Shown: positions 45,490 through 56,819, counted from the stretch's first letter. The stretch: 64,000 nt of DNA from Myxococcota bacterium (GCA_963169045.1 CAUJDF010000108.1:1-64000), one strand, 5' to 3'. A program made the numbers and translations. The notes: a model not told the origin generated them from the letters alone.

Positions 45490-47207
45490 GGCAGCAACGC
45501 CTCCACGTCCTCCACGCGATCCAGCACCCGCGCCGCACCCACCGACAGCAGCGACGCCCGCGCGGCCGCGGCGCTCTCGCCGGGCCCCACCACGCCGAGC
45601 GGCACGACACCGGCGCCGCGCGACGCCCGCACGTCGTCGGGCGTGTCCCCCAGCATCCAAGCGCGCGACACACCGAGCCGGCGCAGCGCCAGGTGCACTG
45701 GTGCCGGATCCGGCTTGAGCGGCGCGTCCTGCATCACCACCACCGCCTGGAACAGGTCCGTCAGGTCGTGCTGCCGCAGGAAGCGCTCGCAGTCGAGGCG
45801 CGGCCGCCCCGTCACGATGGCCAGCGGGCGCCGCGCCGCGAGGCGCACGAGCCACGCGCGGTCGACCAGGAGCCGCTCGTTCGCCCACAGCCCGGGCAGG
45901 TCGTCGGTGCCCTGGTACAGCGCCTCGAAGCGATCGGTGACCTGCTGCAGCGGGGCGTCGACGCCGCGCGCGCGCAGCAAATCCCGTGTCAGGACCCAGT
46001 CGTTGTTGGCGTTGCCGCGGCGCTTCGCCGTCCAGATCTCGTCGGGGGTCAGCGTCACGCCGTACATGGCGGCGGTGCCGGTGATCGCCATGCGGTAGGA
46101 CGACGAGACGTCGGCGAGCACGCCGTCCATGTCGAACAGGATCGCCTCGGGGGCGAGCGCGGCGCGCAGGCCCTCGCAAAGCCGCGAAAACGCGACGGAA
46201 TCGCCAGGGCAGGTGACGCGGATCGCGTCGGCGAGGCGCGGGTGCCCGGGCCACGCGCGGACGCCGACGCCCAGGCCGGCGAGCGCGTCGCGGATCCACA
46301 CCGGATCCCGCGCCCGCGCGAACACGAAGTTGGCCTGCGAAGGCAGCGGGGCGGCGCCGAGCGTCGCGAGCAGCCCGGTCAGCGCCGCGCGCTCCTCGCG
46401 GACGCGCGCCACGAACGTCTCCATCGCGTCTTCAGCCTCGAGGCGCCGCGCGGCCAGCCACAGCGACGGCCCCGAGACGGCGTAGGGCTGCCCGGCGGCG
46501 CGCAGCCACGCGACGATCGTCGTCGGGCCCATCACGTAGCCGACGCGCAGCCCGGCCAGGCCCCACGCCTTCGACAGGCTGCGGAAGACGAGCGCGTTGG
46601 GCAGTCGCAGCGCGAGCGGCGTCAGGTCCTCGTCGGCGAACTCGCCGTACGCCAGGTCGACGAGGACGACCGCCCGCGGGGCACCGGCGGCCAGGCGCGA
46701 CAGGTCGGACGCGGTCAACGCCGCGCCCGTCGGATTGTTCGGCGTGACGGCGGCGACGAGGGCGGTGTCCGCGGTCACGGCCCCGTGCACCGCGTCGACG
46801 GGGTAGGGGCCCGCGGGCCAGGGCACGGTGCGCACCTCGCCGCCGGCGAGGCGCGCGTACCGCTCGATCATCTCGAACGTCGGGACGGGCAGGACGAGGG
46901 AGCGGCCGGGCGTGAGGAACGCCCGGCACGCGCGGTCCAGCGCGTCGTCGGCGCCGGCGGTGACGAGGACCTGCGCCGGATCGACGCCGTGGAGGGCGGC
47001 GATGCGCGCCTCGAGGGCCGCCGCGCTCGGGTAGCGCCGCGCCATCTCGGCGTCGGCCGTGGCCAGCGGCGCGAGCAGGTCGGCGGGCGCCGGCAGGCCC
47101 TCGTTGCCGTCGAGGAAGAGGTCGATGGGGGCGGGGTGGCGCGGCACGTGGTACGGCCGGACACCCGCCAGCGCCGGTACCGGACCGAGCAGCGCAGCGT
47201 CGCTCAA
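45486..47207 (-). CDS. hisC: HisC-HAD fusion: histidinol-phosphate aminotransferase with a C-terminal HAD phosphatase domain
   Basis: 573 residues. Residues 1-350 are a HisC-type fold I aminotransferase: [40 protein letters not shown] and the PLP lysine 213 in [16 protein letters not shown]. From about 354 a HAD hydrolase follows with all four motifs: nucleophile Asp359 and Asp361 ([14 protein letters not shown]), Thr466 (IVTGRPR), Lys498 (LKPDP) and the acidic pair in [10 protein letters not shown] (Asp521, Asp524/525). I infer that the HAD half is the histidinol-phosphatase of the pathway, acting right after HisC. The start is a TTG at 47207 with GGGAG upstream; a nearby ATG is out of frame. 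First gene of the operon. Confidence 0.88.
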   Translation of the reverse strand: MSDAALLGPVPALAGVRPYHVPRHPAPIDLFLDGNEGLPAPADLLAPLATADAEMARRYPSAAALEARIAALHGVDPAQVLVTAGADDALDRACRAFLTPGRSLVLPVPTFEMIERYARLAGGEVRTVPWPAGPYPVDAVHGAVTADTALVAAVTPNNPTGAALTASDLSRLAAGAPRAVVLVDLAYGEFADEDLTPLALRLPNALVFRSLSKAWGLAGLRVGYVMGPTTIVAWLRAAGQPYAVSGPSLWLAARRLEAEDAMETFVARVREERAALTGLLATLGAAPLPSQANFVFARARDPVWIRDALAGLGVGVRAWPGHPRLADAIRVTCPGDSVAFSRLCEGLRAALAPEAILFDMDGVLADVSSSYRMAITGTAAMYGVTLTPDEIWTAKRRGNANNDWVLTRDLLRARGVDAPLQQVTDRFEALYQGTDDLPGLWANERLLVDRAWLVRLAARRPLAIVTGRPRLDCERFLRQHDLTDLFQAVVVMQDAPLKPDPAPVHLALRRLGVSRAWMLGDTPDDVRASRGAGVVPLGVVGPGESAAAARASLLSVGAARVLDRVEDVEALLP

Positions 47208-47239
47208 CGCGCATTTCTCCCGAGGACGAGTGGCTCGCC

Positions 47240-47269
47240 AGCATACACGGGCCGCGGGCGGCCCGCGAA
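47240..47269 (-). promoter_or_regulatory. putative his operon promoter
   Basis: Minus strand: -35 TTCGCG (47264-47269), 18-nt spacer, -10 TATGCT (47240-47245), starting just after the stop of the upstream secreted-protein gene (47272). A leader of about 25 nt with GGGAG precedes the TTG start. No leader peptide rich in His codons or attenuator hairpin is seen. Confidence 0.4.
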
Positions 47270-47271
47270 GG

Positions 47272-47832
47272 TCACGGCGCCGGGGGGCGCGGCGGGAGGG
47301 CGACGCGCACGACCAGGCCGGGCGTGCCGGGCCGCAGCGGACCGGGCGGCGCAGGCTCGGCCTGGACGAGCGGCGGCAGGACGCTCCACTCGCCGTCGAT
47401 CCGTGCCGGCGCGGCGGACGGCCGGACGGTCAGGGCCAGGCGCGCCGGCGCCGTCGGGAGCGTGTAGCTCAACAGGACGGCGACGGAGAGCGCGCCGTCC
47501 GGCTCGAGGCGCGCCGACGACTCGGCGGCGGTCGGCTTCATCGGCCGCCCGTCGACCTGCAGCACGAAGTCGCCTACCGCGGCCGGTCCCTGCTCGTCGG
47601 CGAGCAGCCGCGCCTCCGCCGCCTCGAGGCGCCCGTCGCGCCGCAGGTCGAAGCGCGCCACGAGCCGCTCGACCGCCTTGCCCTTCGGCAGCTGCATCCA
47701 GAGCATCACGTCGACGCGCAGCGCCCCGGCCTCGAGGCGCGCCGTCGCCAGGGCGCGGCGCTCCACGGGGAGCGTGTGCGCCGCCGCGACCGACGTCAGG
47801 AGCAGCGCCGCGAACAGCGCCTCAATGCGCAT
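47272..47832 (-). CDS. secreted protein of unknown function, following the PHP lipoprotein
   Basis: 186 residues. Signal peptide (ALFAALLLTSVAAAHT). The mature part is rich in Leu/Ala/Arg, with one EF-hand-like loop (DLRRDGRLEAAEARLL) around residues 62-77 that could bind calcium, then beta-type sequence (ALSVAVLLSYTLP) and a Pro-rich C-terminus. No family recognised. Its start lies 11 nt inside the end of the PHP-domain lipoprotein gene, so the two are likely co-translated and perhaps form one envelope complex. Confidence 0.6.
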   Translation of the reverse strand: MRIEALFAALLLTSVAAAHTLPVERRALATARLEAGALRVDVMLWMQLPKGKAVERLVARFDLRRDGRLEAAEARLLADEQGPAAVGDFVLQVDGRPMKPTAAESSARLEPDGALSVAVLLSYTLPTAPARLALTVRPSAAPARIDGEWSVLPPLVQAEPAPPGPLRPGTPGLVVRVALPPRPPAP

Positions 47833-50800
47833 GCGAGGAGAAGTGGTCGAAGATCGCGCGGACGTCGCGGACGTCCCCCTTGATGCGCGGGAAGCCGCCG
47901 AACGACGGCTTGAAGCGGCGGGGGGACATCAGTCCGGCGGCGGGCGCTTCACGCAGGCCGTCGCGGGCGACCTCCATCGAAGGCTCGACGGCCTCGACGC
48001 CCATCTTCCGGCATTGCCGGGCCGGCACGCCTGGCGGGGTGAAGCCGTCGGTGCCGTCGGCGTCGACCCAGATGGGGTTGGTGATCGCGAAGGGCTCGAA
48101 GTACCCGACCCGGGGCGGCTCGAGCGCCGTCAGCGGCCCGCCGCCGAGGTTCAGCGGCCCGGCGAGCTGGCTGAAGGCGTCGTTCAGCAGGAACGGCGGG
48201 ATGTCGACCGGCTTCACCACCGGGAAGAGCGAGCGGTCGCCCTCGACCTCCACGACGAACCAGGTGTCGCGCGCCACCGGGCGCGACTTCTTCCATTCGA
48301 AGACGCCGTCCTCGAGCTTCACCGTGAACCGCTCGACGGCCTCGCCGTTGGCGTACAGGGTGGCGCGGCGCACGTCGATCCACGGCGCGGCGCGGACGAC
48401 GACGCGCACCTCGATCTGCCCGTTCGCCTTGACCTGGTCCCCGATCTGCGCGTCGCCGACGAAGAGCTCCACGAACGGGCCGTTGGTGAGGACCGCGCGC
48501 CCCTCGAGGAGCGCCCGGGCGACCGTGCGCTCGTCGAGCTTCGCCGGATCGTCGGTGCCGACGCGCACGTAGGTGCGCGGGTAGCCGATGTCGTCGTCGT
48601 GGTGGCTGTCGGAGTTGCCCACTGCGACGTACGGACGGCGCGGCGCCGGCTCGCCCGTCGCGGGGTCGATGCGCGAGTAGGCCCGCGGGTGGTTGAGCAG
48701 GTTGAACCAGTCGTCGACCGCGCCGGGGAAGGCGACCAGGTCGTCCTCGTCGCAGAGGATGGCGCCGGCCTCGGGCAGCGTCTCCGCGAACTCCTCGGGC
48801 AGGTCGAGGCCGTCGAGGCTCGCCGGCATGCGCGTGTGGTGGATCTGCGCGACGGGCATGCCGCCGTTGAGGATCTCGATGGCGTCGAAGTCGTCGCTGA
48901 AGGTGCTGTCGTAGAAGAACTTCTTGCCGGGGAGCAGCTCGCCCGTCGCGACGTCGACCACCGGCGCGCCCTTGTCGTCGATGGCCACGCCGTCCGCGTT
49001 CGTCTTCAGGCGGTAGAACGCCGGGCCGCTCGGGTCGATCACCTTGCCGAAGTCGAGGCCGGCGGTCGCCGTCTTCGGCTTCACCACGGCGTCGAGCGCG
49101 TCGAGCTCGTACTGCGAGAAGTAGCCCATGATGCTGTCGCGCGGGTGGTTGACCTGCACGACCGTCTCGCCGCGGCCGTAGCCCTGGGCGCGGATGGCGT
49201 CGAAGATCGTCTGCGGCGTCTGCAGCGACCACTCGAAGCTGCCCTTCGTGACCTCGCCCACGTCGCGCCGCACGGGGAAGCCGTTGAAGTGGCCCGACTC
49301 GAGCGTGGTCATCTCGATGCCCACCATCGAGTTCACCCACGGCTCGAGGCCGAGCCGCTCGATGTACGGCCGGTAGTCGGTCACGAAGTTGTGGTCGGTG
49401 GCCACGAGGTACTCGACGCCCTCGGCGGCGCCGGTGATCACGCGGCGCTCGAGCGGCACCTCGGCGTCGAGCGAAGGCTGCGCGTGCACGTGGAAATCGC
49501 CGGAGATCCAGCCGGCGGTGTCGACCACGCGCTCGAGCCGGGAGGCGACGTTCGTCGTGCGCCCCGCCTCGGGCGTGACGACCACGCGCTGCACGGTGTA
49601 CTCCGGGCCGCGTGACACGAAGACCTCGTACTCGCGCCCGGGGCGCACGTCGACCATGGTCTGGCCGTCGGCGGCGAACTCGATGGCCTCGATGTAGCGG
49701 CGCGTCGACGGGTCGCCGGCCTCGTCGGCGACGACGTCGCTCGTGCGCCAGTGCTGGCCGGCGGCGAGGTCGAAGAGGAACTTGCGCAGCGGCTGGCCGG
49801 CCTTCGCGGCGTCGACCGTGCCCACCACCGTCACCTTGGCCGGCAGCGCGCGGCCGCTCTCGTCGGTGATCTGCACCGCGACGCGCGCGGGCACCGGCGC
49901 ACCGAACGCCACGTACGTGCGCTCGCCCGCCTCGATCGTGAACGCCGTCGGCTCCGACAGCATCGGCTGGCGCACGACGCGCGCGGTGTAGCGCCCCGGC
50001 GGCAGCCGGCCGCCCAGGTTGCCCGCCGCGTCGGCCTGGAGCTGATTCACCGGCCGGTTCTTCTCGTCGTAGACGATGATCGACGCGCCCTCGACCGCGC
50101 TCACCGTCTGCGCGTCGCGGATCTCGCCGAACAGCTCGCCGGTGGCCTCGCCGCGCAGCGCGTAGAACGTATCGAGCACGCTCGCCGCGTCGCCGTCGCC
50201 CACCACGAAGTAGGTCGTGTACTCGAAGAACGAGCCTTCGGGCGCCGGCTTCGCGGCGTCGCCGCGCGGCGCGAGCTTCTCGGGCGCCTGCGCGTAGAAC
50301 ACGCCGGTGAACGAGCTGGCCAGGAACGGCAGCAGCATCGAGCCTTCGTCGACGTCGACGCCGGGGTACGCCTGCTCGTAAAGGTTGTTGCCGTCCTCGT
50401 CGACGCGGTGGTTCGGGAACGACTCGACCTTGGGGTCGGGCAGGGCGAAGAAGCCGTAGGAGATGCCGTTGTCGCTCGTGCTGACGAGGCCGGGCACCAG
50501 CAGGCCGGGCAGCGCGGGGAAAGGCAGCTGCGCCGCGAACGAGTCCTCGAGCGCGAAGCGGACGTCGTAGCCGTAGCCCGGCGCGAACACCTCGTTGCCG
50601 GCGCCGAACAGCAGCACCGAGCCCAGCGGCACGCGGAAGTTCGCCGTATCGATCTGCAGGAGCCGGAGCAGCGTGCTGCCGAGCGGCGACGGGATCGCCA
50701 GCTCCTTGTCGGGCAGCCGGTTCGTCATGCGCGTCGTGATCTTCACGAAGCGGTCGCCGGGGGCGAGCTCGTAGACGACCTCGTACTCGATCTGGTCGTC

Positions 50801-51355
50801 GTCGGTGCCGAGCTGCTGCGGATCGAGCAGCTTCAGCGGGTTCGTGCCGACGTCGTTCGAGTTGATGATCGCCTGGTTGAGCGCCTTCGTCATCGAGAGG
50901 AAGTCGTCGGCCGTCCCGTGGACGCGCACCTTCGCCGGCCCGCCGTCGGCCCCGTCGGCGACCACCTCGACGCCGTCGGGCCGCATGGCCTGCAGGAAGA
51001 AGATGGGGAACATCTCGCCGAACTGGTCGCGGCCGGCCTGGCCCTCGAGGCCGCCCTCGGGCAGGGGCCGCACGCGATCGGCGTCGATCAGGCTGCCGCC
51101 GTAGACGCCGAAGCCGCGCGAGAACTGCTCTTTGCCGTCCTTCTCGCCGCCGTCCTGGATGACGACACGGATCTTGTCGTTCTCGAGGACGAAGTCGCCG
51201 ATCTCGCCGAGGGCCGACGGGCCGCCGATGAGCTCGCCGCGGCTCGCCACGCGCCGGGCCCGCGCCTGGGGCTCGGCCTCGGAGCAGCCCGCGAGGCCGC
51301 CCGCCGCGAGAGCGGCCGCCAGCAGCGCGGCGAGAAAACGCTTCATGGGCGCCAT
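47822..51355 (-). CDS. CehA/McbA-type PHP metallohydrolase lipoprotein
   Basis: 1177 residues. Signal peptide with lipobox AGGLAGC. The N-terminal 450 residues form beta-rich, sugar-lyase-like modules (LENDKIRVVIQDGG onward). Around 450-600 lie carboxypeptidase-regulatory-like domains (QADAAGNLGGRLPPGRYTARV). A PHP phosphoesterase domain starts near residue 620 with GDFHVHAQPSLDAEV and continues with LVATDHNFV, GHFNGFPV, QVNHPRD and, near 916, VGNSDSHHDDD; these are the metal-binding His/Asp sets of CehA/McbA hydrolases. The substrate cannot be told from sequence. Start ATG 51355 follows GGAGGGG; an ATG three codons later fits worse. The gene follows a porin gene by 19 nt, suggesting uptake plus surface or periplasmic hydrolysis. 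Confidence 0.85.
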   Translation of the reverse strand: MAPMKRFLAALLAAALAAGGLAGCSEAEPQARARRVASRGELIGGPSALGEIGDFVLENDKIRVVIQDGGEKDGKEQFSRGFGVYGGSLIDADRVRPLPEGGLEGQAGRDQFGEMFPIFFLQAMRPDGVEVVADGADGGPAKVRVHGTADDFLSMTKALNQAIINSNDVGTNPLKLLDPQQLGTDDDQIEYEVVYELAPGDRFVKITTRMTNRLPDKELAIPSPLGSTLLRLLQIDTANFRVPLGSVLLFGAGNEVFAPGYGYDVRFALEDSFAAQLPFPALPGLLVPGLVSTSDNGISYGFFALPDPKVESFPNHRVDEDGNNLYEQAYPGVDVDEGSMLLPFLASSFTGVFYAQAPEKLAPRGDAAKPAPEGSFFEYTTYFVVGDGDAASVLDTFYALRGEATGELFGEIRDAQTVSAVEGASIIVYDEKNRPVNQLQADAAGNLGGRLPPGRYTARVVRQPMLSEPTAFTIEAGERTYVAFGAPVPARVAVQITDESGRALPAKVTVVGTVDAAKAGQPLRKFLFDLAAGQHWRTSDVVADEAGDPSTRRYIEAIEFAADGQTMVDVRPGREYEVFVSRGPEYTVQRVVVTPEAGRTTNVASRLERVVDTAGWISGDFHVHAQPSLDAEVPLERRVITGAAEGVEYLVATDHNFVTDYRPYIERLGLEPWVNSMVGIEMTTLESGHFNGFPVRRDVGEVTKGSFEWSLQTPQTIFDAIRAQGYGRGETVVQVNHPRDSIMGYFSQYELDALDAVVKPKTATAGLDFGKVIDPSGPAFYRLKTNADGVAIDDKGAPVVDVATGELLPGKKFFYDSTFSDDFDAIEILNGGMPVAQIHHTRMPASLDGLDLPEEFAETLPEAGAILCDEDDLVAFPGAVDDWFNLLNHPRAYSRIDPATGEPAPRRPYVAVGNSDSHHDDDIGYPRTYVRVGTDDPAKLDERTVARALLEGRAVLTNGPFVELFVGDAQIGDQVKANGQIEVRVVVRAAPWIDVRRATLYANGEAVERFTVKLEDGVFEWKKSRPVARDTWFVVEVEGDRSLFPVVKPVDIPPFLLNDAFSQLAGPLNLGGGPLTALEPPRVGYFEPFAITNPIWVDADGTDGFTPPGVPARQCRKMGVEAVEPSMEVARDGLREAPAAGLMSPRRFKPSFGGFPRIKGDVRDVRAIFDHFSSHAH

Positions 51356-51374
51356 GTTCCCCTCCAGCCCGCTC

Positions 51375-52751
51375 TCAGAACGACGCCTGCACGAGGGCGT
51401 CGAGCCGATCATTCTCCAGCTCGGGCCCCTCCTTCTCCACCGTAATCGTGTAGTTCACTTGGAGTTTCAGGGGCTTGTCGGGCACGAGCCAGGTCAGGCC
51501 GAGCGTGTGGTACTGCAGCTCGAAGAGGTCGACCGACACCGCGTCGAAGTCGAACGGGTCATAGAACGCGTAGCGGTAGGCGGGGATCAGCCCGAACGGG
51601 GCGCGGTAGCCGACCTGCACGTGGTAGCCCTGCTGGACGCGCTCCGGCTGGCCGGGCACGTCGGCGAACTCGGACGCCACGCGCATGTACTGAGCGAAGA
51701 GGATGGCGCCGAACGCGTCGAAGCTCAGGTCGGCGGCGATGCCCGTCTGGTCGATGTCGAAGCGGCTGCGGCCGCTCTGCTGCTCGGCGTTCTCGAACGG
51801 CGACTGCTCGTTGAGGAACACCGCGCCGCCCAGCGTCACGATCTTGTCCCAGTACAGCTCGAGGCGGCCGGTGAACTGCACCGCGTCGTTGTCGTTGACC
51901 GGGTCGTCGGCGTCGACGCCGTTGGTGGCGCTCAGGAAGTACCCGATCCCGAACGGGCTCCCGCCGAGCATGAGCGGGTCGCTCGAGAGCTGCACGCCCA
52001 CCTGGCGGTCGAGGCTCAGGCCCTCGACGTTGTTGCCCTCGACGCCCTCGACGCCGCGGCTCTCCACGGCGCGGTCGATGAAGAGCAGGTTGCCGGTGGA
52101 CTGCAGCTCCTCGGCGTCGAAGGCCGGCTTGAACCGGCCCGCGCGCAGCTTCAGCCATTTGAATGGACCGTAGCCCACCCAGGCGTCGGCGAGCGTCGTC
52201 TCGACGTCGCCCGCGGAGGTGTTGAGGCGGTCGCGGCGGTCGATGGCGCCCTCCAGCGAGATGCGTGCGCTGACGTCCTCGCGCTTGGCGTCGACGATGA
52301 GGCGCGCGTTGCTGATCGAGAAGCCGTCGTTGCGGCCGACGAAGTCGAGGTTCGGGTCGTCGTCGATACGCGTGTACTGCGCCCGGACGTAGCCCGAGAT
52401 CGTGACGTCGAAGCCGGCGAGCGAGGTGGCCGGGATGGCGCCCTCGGAGGCCGGCGACTCGGCGCCCTTGCGCTGCTCGCCCTCGTCGATCGCCTCGACC
52501 GCCGTCGTGCCCGCGTTCACGGAGGGCTTCACCGGCTCGTTGACGGCGTCGGGCGCCGCGGGGGGCGGCGGAGCGGCCGTCTCGGGCGCGGCCGGCGGCG
52601 GGGCGGCCGTCTCGGGCGACGGGACGGGCGCCTCGGGCGGCGCCGGCGCGGCGGGGTCCGCGGGCGCCGGCGTCTCGGCCGGCTGGGCGGCGGCGTGTCC
52701 CGCCGCGGCGAGCGGCAGGGCGAGCGCGAGGCGGGCGATGTATCGCTGCAA
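51375..52751 (-). CDS. outer-membrane porin (phosphate-selective porin O/P-like)
   Basis: 458 residues from a TTG start with GGGGAGG upstream. Signal peptide (LALALPLAAAGHAAAQ), then a Pro/Ala-rich linker of about 55 residues, then a barrel with strands such as VTISGYVRAQYTRID, ARISLEGAIDRRDRL, WLKLRAGRFKPAFDAEEL, and YHTLGLTWLVPDKPLKLQVNYTI; the sequence ends in phenylalanine (ALVQASF), the usual outer-membrane barrel signal. The layout matches OprP/OprO-like porins. Transported solute unknown; the coupled PHP hydrolase downstream suggests a phosphoester or aromatic ester. Confidence 0.85.
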   Translation of the reverse strand: MQRYIARLALALPLAAAGHAAAQPAETPAPADPAAPAPPEAPVPSPETAAPPPAAPETAAPPPPAAPDAVNEPVKPSVNAGTTAVEAIDEGEQRKGAESPASEGAIPATSLAGFDVTISGYVRAQYTRIDDDPNLDFVGRNDGFSISNARLIVDAKREDVSARISLEGAIDRRDRLNTSAGDVETTLADAWVGYGPFKWLKLRAGRFKPAFDAEELQSTGNLLFIDRAVESRGVEGVEGNNVEGLSLDRQVGVQLSSDPLMLGGSPFGIGYFLSATNGVDADDPVNDNDAVQFTGRLELYWDKIVTLGGAVFLNEQSPFENAEQQSGRSRFDIDQTGIAADLSFDAFGAILFAQYMRVASEFADVPGQPERVQQGYHVQVGYRAPFGLIPAYRYAFYDPFDFDAVSVDLFELQYHTLGLTWLVPDKPLKLQVNYTITVEKEGPELENDRLDALVQASF

Positions 52752-52873
52752 GACGGACCTCCCCTCGATGTGCGGACGCGTGACCCGTCCCGATAGCCCG
52801 ACTGCGACGGTGTCGCAAGCGCGATCTGCGGGAAGACACGAGGACGCCGCCGGGGAGGGGCCCGGCGGGGGGA

Positions 52874-53824
52874 TCAGCCGCAGTCCTGCTCGTCGGATTC
52901 GTCTTCGCAGTCCGGCTCGCCGTCGCACTGCCACTCGACCGGGATCTGCGAGCCGTCCCCGCACATGAAGCCGGGCGGGCAGTCCTGCTGCTCGTCGGCG
53001 CCGTTCTCGCAGTCGGGCTCGAAGTCGCAGACGTACTCGGCGGGGACGGTGGTGCCGTCGCCGCAGTCGAACTCCTCGCCGCTGCCCTCGAAGCACGCGT
53101 CGAGCGGCTCGCACGAGGCTGGGGATTCGTCGCTGCAGTAGTCGGCGTAGATATCGCGCACGCAGGCCTCGGCCTGGCCGATCGTCGCCGCGCACTCGGG
53201 CGGGAAGTCCCAGCTGTCGAGGCACTCCTGCGGGTCCTCGTAGCCGAAGAGGTACTCCTCGCCGTCGCACATGATGGTTCCGCCGAAGCCGGGCGCGGTG
53301 GTCTCCCACTCGCAGAGCTGCTGCTTCTGCTCGTCGGTCAGCGCGCCGAGGGGCTGGTTGGGGTCGATGCCGCTGGGACCGGCCGGGCCGGCGAACCCGC
53401 CGCCGCCGCCCGCGCCGCCCGCGCCGCCTGCGCCGCCTGCGCCGCCCGCGCCGCCGCCCTCGCCGCCGAAGCCGCCGGCGCCGCCGCCCTCGCCGCCGAA
53501 GCCGCCGGCGCCGCCGCCTTCGCCGCCGAAGCCGCCGGCGCCGCCGCCCTGACCGCCGGCGCCGCCACCGAAGCCGCCGGCGCCGCCGCCCTGACCACCG
53601 GCGCCGCCGCCCTGACCGCCGGCGCCGCCGCCGAAGCCGCCCTGACCGCCGGCGCCGCCACCGAAGCCGCCGGCGCCGCCGCCCTGACCGCCGGCGCCGC
53701 CCTGACCACCGCCGGCGCCGCCGCCCGCGCCGCCGCCCGCGCCGCCCGTGCCCTCGTCGTCTTCCTGGACACAGCCCGCCAGGGCCAGCGCCGCCACGAA
53801 CAACCCCACCGAGATCCCGCGCAT
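52874..53824 (-). CDS. Gly-rich lipoprotein with LDL-receptor class A-type repeats
   Basis: 316 residues. Lipobox ALALAGC, then about 120 residues of almost pure Gly/Ala/Phe/Gln/Glu repeats (GGAGGFGGEGG units), then a Cys domain with a helical centre and at the C-terminus two LDL-A-type modules: CGDGTTVPAEYVCDFEPDC with NGADEQQDC, and CGDGSQIPVEWQCDGEPDC with DESDEQDC. The calcium-binding acidic cluster D-x-x-D-E is intact in the last one. LDL-A modules are mainly an animal domain; in bacteria they turn up in myxobacteria and planctomycetes. Role unknown, probably surface binding. ATG 53824 is preferred over the GTG immediately before; GGAGGGGGAG is upstream. Confidence 0.82.
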   Translation of the reverse strand: MRGISVGLFVAALALAGCVQEDDEGTGGAGGGAGGGAGGGQGGAGGQGGGAGGFGGGAGGQGGFGGGAGGQGGGAGGQGGGAGGFGGGAGGQGGGAGGFGGEGGGAGGFGGEGGGAGGFGGEGGGAGGAGGAGGAGGAGGGGGFAGPAGPSGIDPNQPLGALTDEQKQQLCEWETTAPGFGGTIMCDGEEYLFGYEDPQECLDSWDFPPECAATIGQAEACVRDIYADYCSDESPASCEPLDACFEGSGEEFDCGDGTTVPAEYVCDFEPDCENGADEQQDCPPGFMCGDGSQIPVEWQCDGEPDCEDESDEQDCG

Positions 53825-53895
53825 CACCGTCTCCCCCTCCGGAACGTCGTCACGTCCGGGCAGCTTCGGACGGCGGCCGCGGCGGGGTCAACCGC

Positions 53896-55448
<1,553 letters not shown>

Positions 55449-55452
<4 letters not shown>

Positions 55453-56819
55453 GTTCGCTCCACCAGCTCTCGATAGACACGCTCGTAGGCGCGCGCCGAC
55501 GTCCCCCAGGACCAGTCGGCGCGCAGGCACGCCCCGCGCACCGCGGCGTAGCCGGCGGCGTCGGCGTACAGATCGCGGGCGCGGCGGACGGCGTCGACCA
55601 GCGCGCCCGCCGACGGGTCGTAGAAGGTGACCCCGGTGACGCCGTCGCGCACGGTGTCGGCGAGGCCGCCCGTCTCGCGCACGATGGGCACCGCGCCGTA
55701 GCGCATGCCGTACATCTGCGTCAGCCCGCACGGCTCGAAGCGAGACGGCACCAGCACGAAGTCGCTGCCGGCATAGATGCGGCGCGCGAGGTGGTCGTCG
55801 AAGGCGGTGCGCAGCGCGAACAGACCGTGGTGCCGGTCGACCGCCTGGCGCAGCTGCTCGAGCAGCCAGCCGTCGCCGTCGCTCAGCATCACGAGGCGGA
55901 CGCCGAGCGACGCGAGCGCGTCGGCCGCCTCGGCCACGAGGTCGAGGCCCTTCTGGTGGGCGGCGCGGGCGACGATGCCGACGACCGGGCCGCCGTCGGC
56001 GACGCGCGTCTCGTCGAGCAGCGCCGCGCGGCACGTCGCCTTGCCACCGGGATCGTCGGCGGAGAAGGGGGCCGGAAGCGCCGGGTCGCGCGTGGGGTCC
56101 CACGCGTCGACGTCGATGCCGTTCAGGATGCCCACGAGCGCCGCGCGGCGGTGCTCGAACAGGCCCGAGAGCCCCTGGCCGCCCGGCTCCGCCCGGATCT
56201 CCTGCGCGTAGCGCGGGCTCACCGTCGTCAGGCGCGTGGCCGTCGTGAGGCCCGCCTTGAGCAGGTTGAGCTTCCCGTGGAACTCGAGGCCGTCGAAACC
56301 GAGGCGCTCGTGCGGGATGCCGAGCCGGGGCGCCCACCCCATGTCGTACACGCCCTGGTAGGCCAGGTTGTGGACGGTGTGGACGACCGGGCGCCGCCCG
56401 TCGAGGTACAGCCCGGTGAGACCCGACTGCCAGTCGTGCAGATGCACGAGGTCGACCTCGGCGCCGAGCTCGGCGGCGACCCGACAGAACACCGCGAAAC
56501 GCAAGGGATTGTCGTCGTACTCGCCGTACTCGTCGCCGTAGGGGCGCGGCCGGTCGAGCAGCCCCGGGACGTCGACGAACGTGACGTGTCCATCGGGCGT
56601 CTCGTACAGCGTCGCGTCGAAAGCCGTGCCGTCGAGCGGGACGTGCAGCGTCGCCCGTCGCACGAGCAGGCGCGGATCGAGGGTGCCGTAGCGCGGCGCC
56701 ACCACGTGCGCGCCGATGCCGGCGCGGCGCTGGTGCAGCGGCAGCGCGCCGAGCACGTCGCCGAGGCCGCCGGTGCGCGCCCAGGGCGCGACCTCGCTCG
56801 TGACGTGCAGGACCCGCAT
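55449..56819 (-). CDS. glgA: glycogen synthase (GT5)
   Basis: 456 residues. N-terminal GT5 domain [50 protein letters not shown] and [26 protein letters not shown]-terminal nucleotide-binding domain with [34 protein letters not shown] (catalytic Glu) and [11 protein letters not shown]. In the N-terminal loop the widespread KTGGL lysine, which contacts ADP-glucose, is arginine here. The enzyme extends alpha-1,4-glucan. It is between galT (TGATG overlap) and the carboxyltransferase gene (GTGA overlap). Confidence 0.92.

Noticed and set aside
53400-53760. Tandem repeat as a separate genetic element
   Set aside because: It is the Gly-rich stalk of the LDL-A lipoprotein, in frame throughout.
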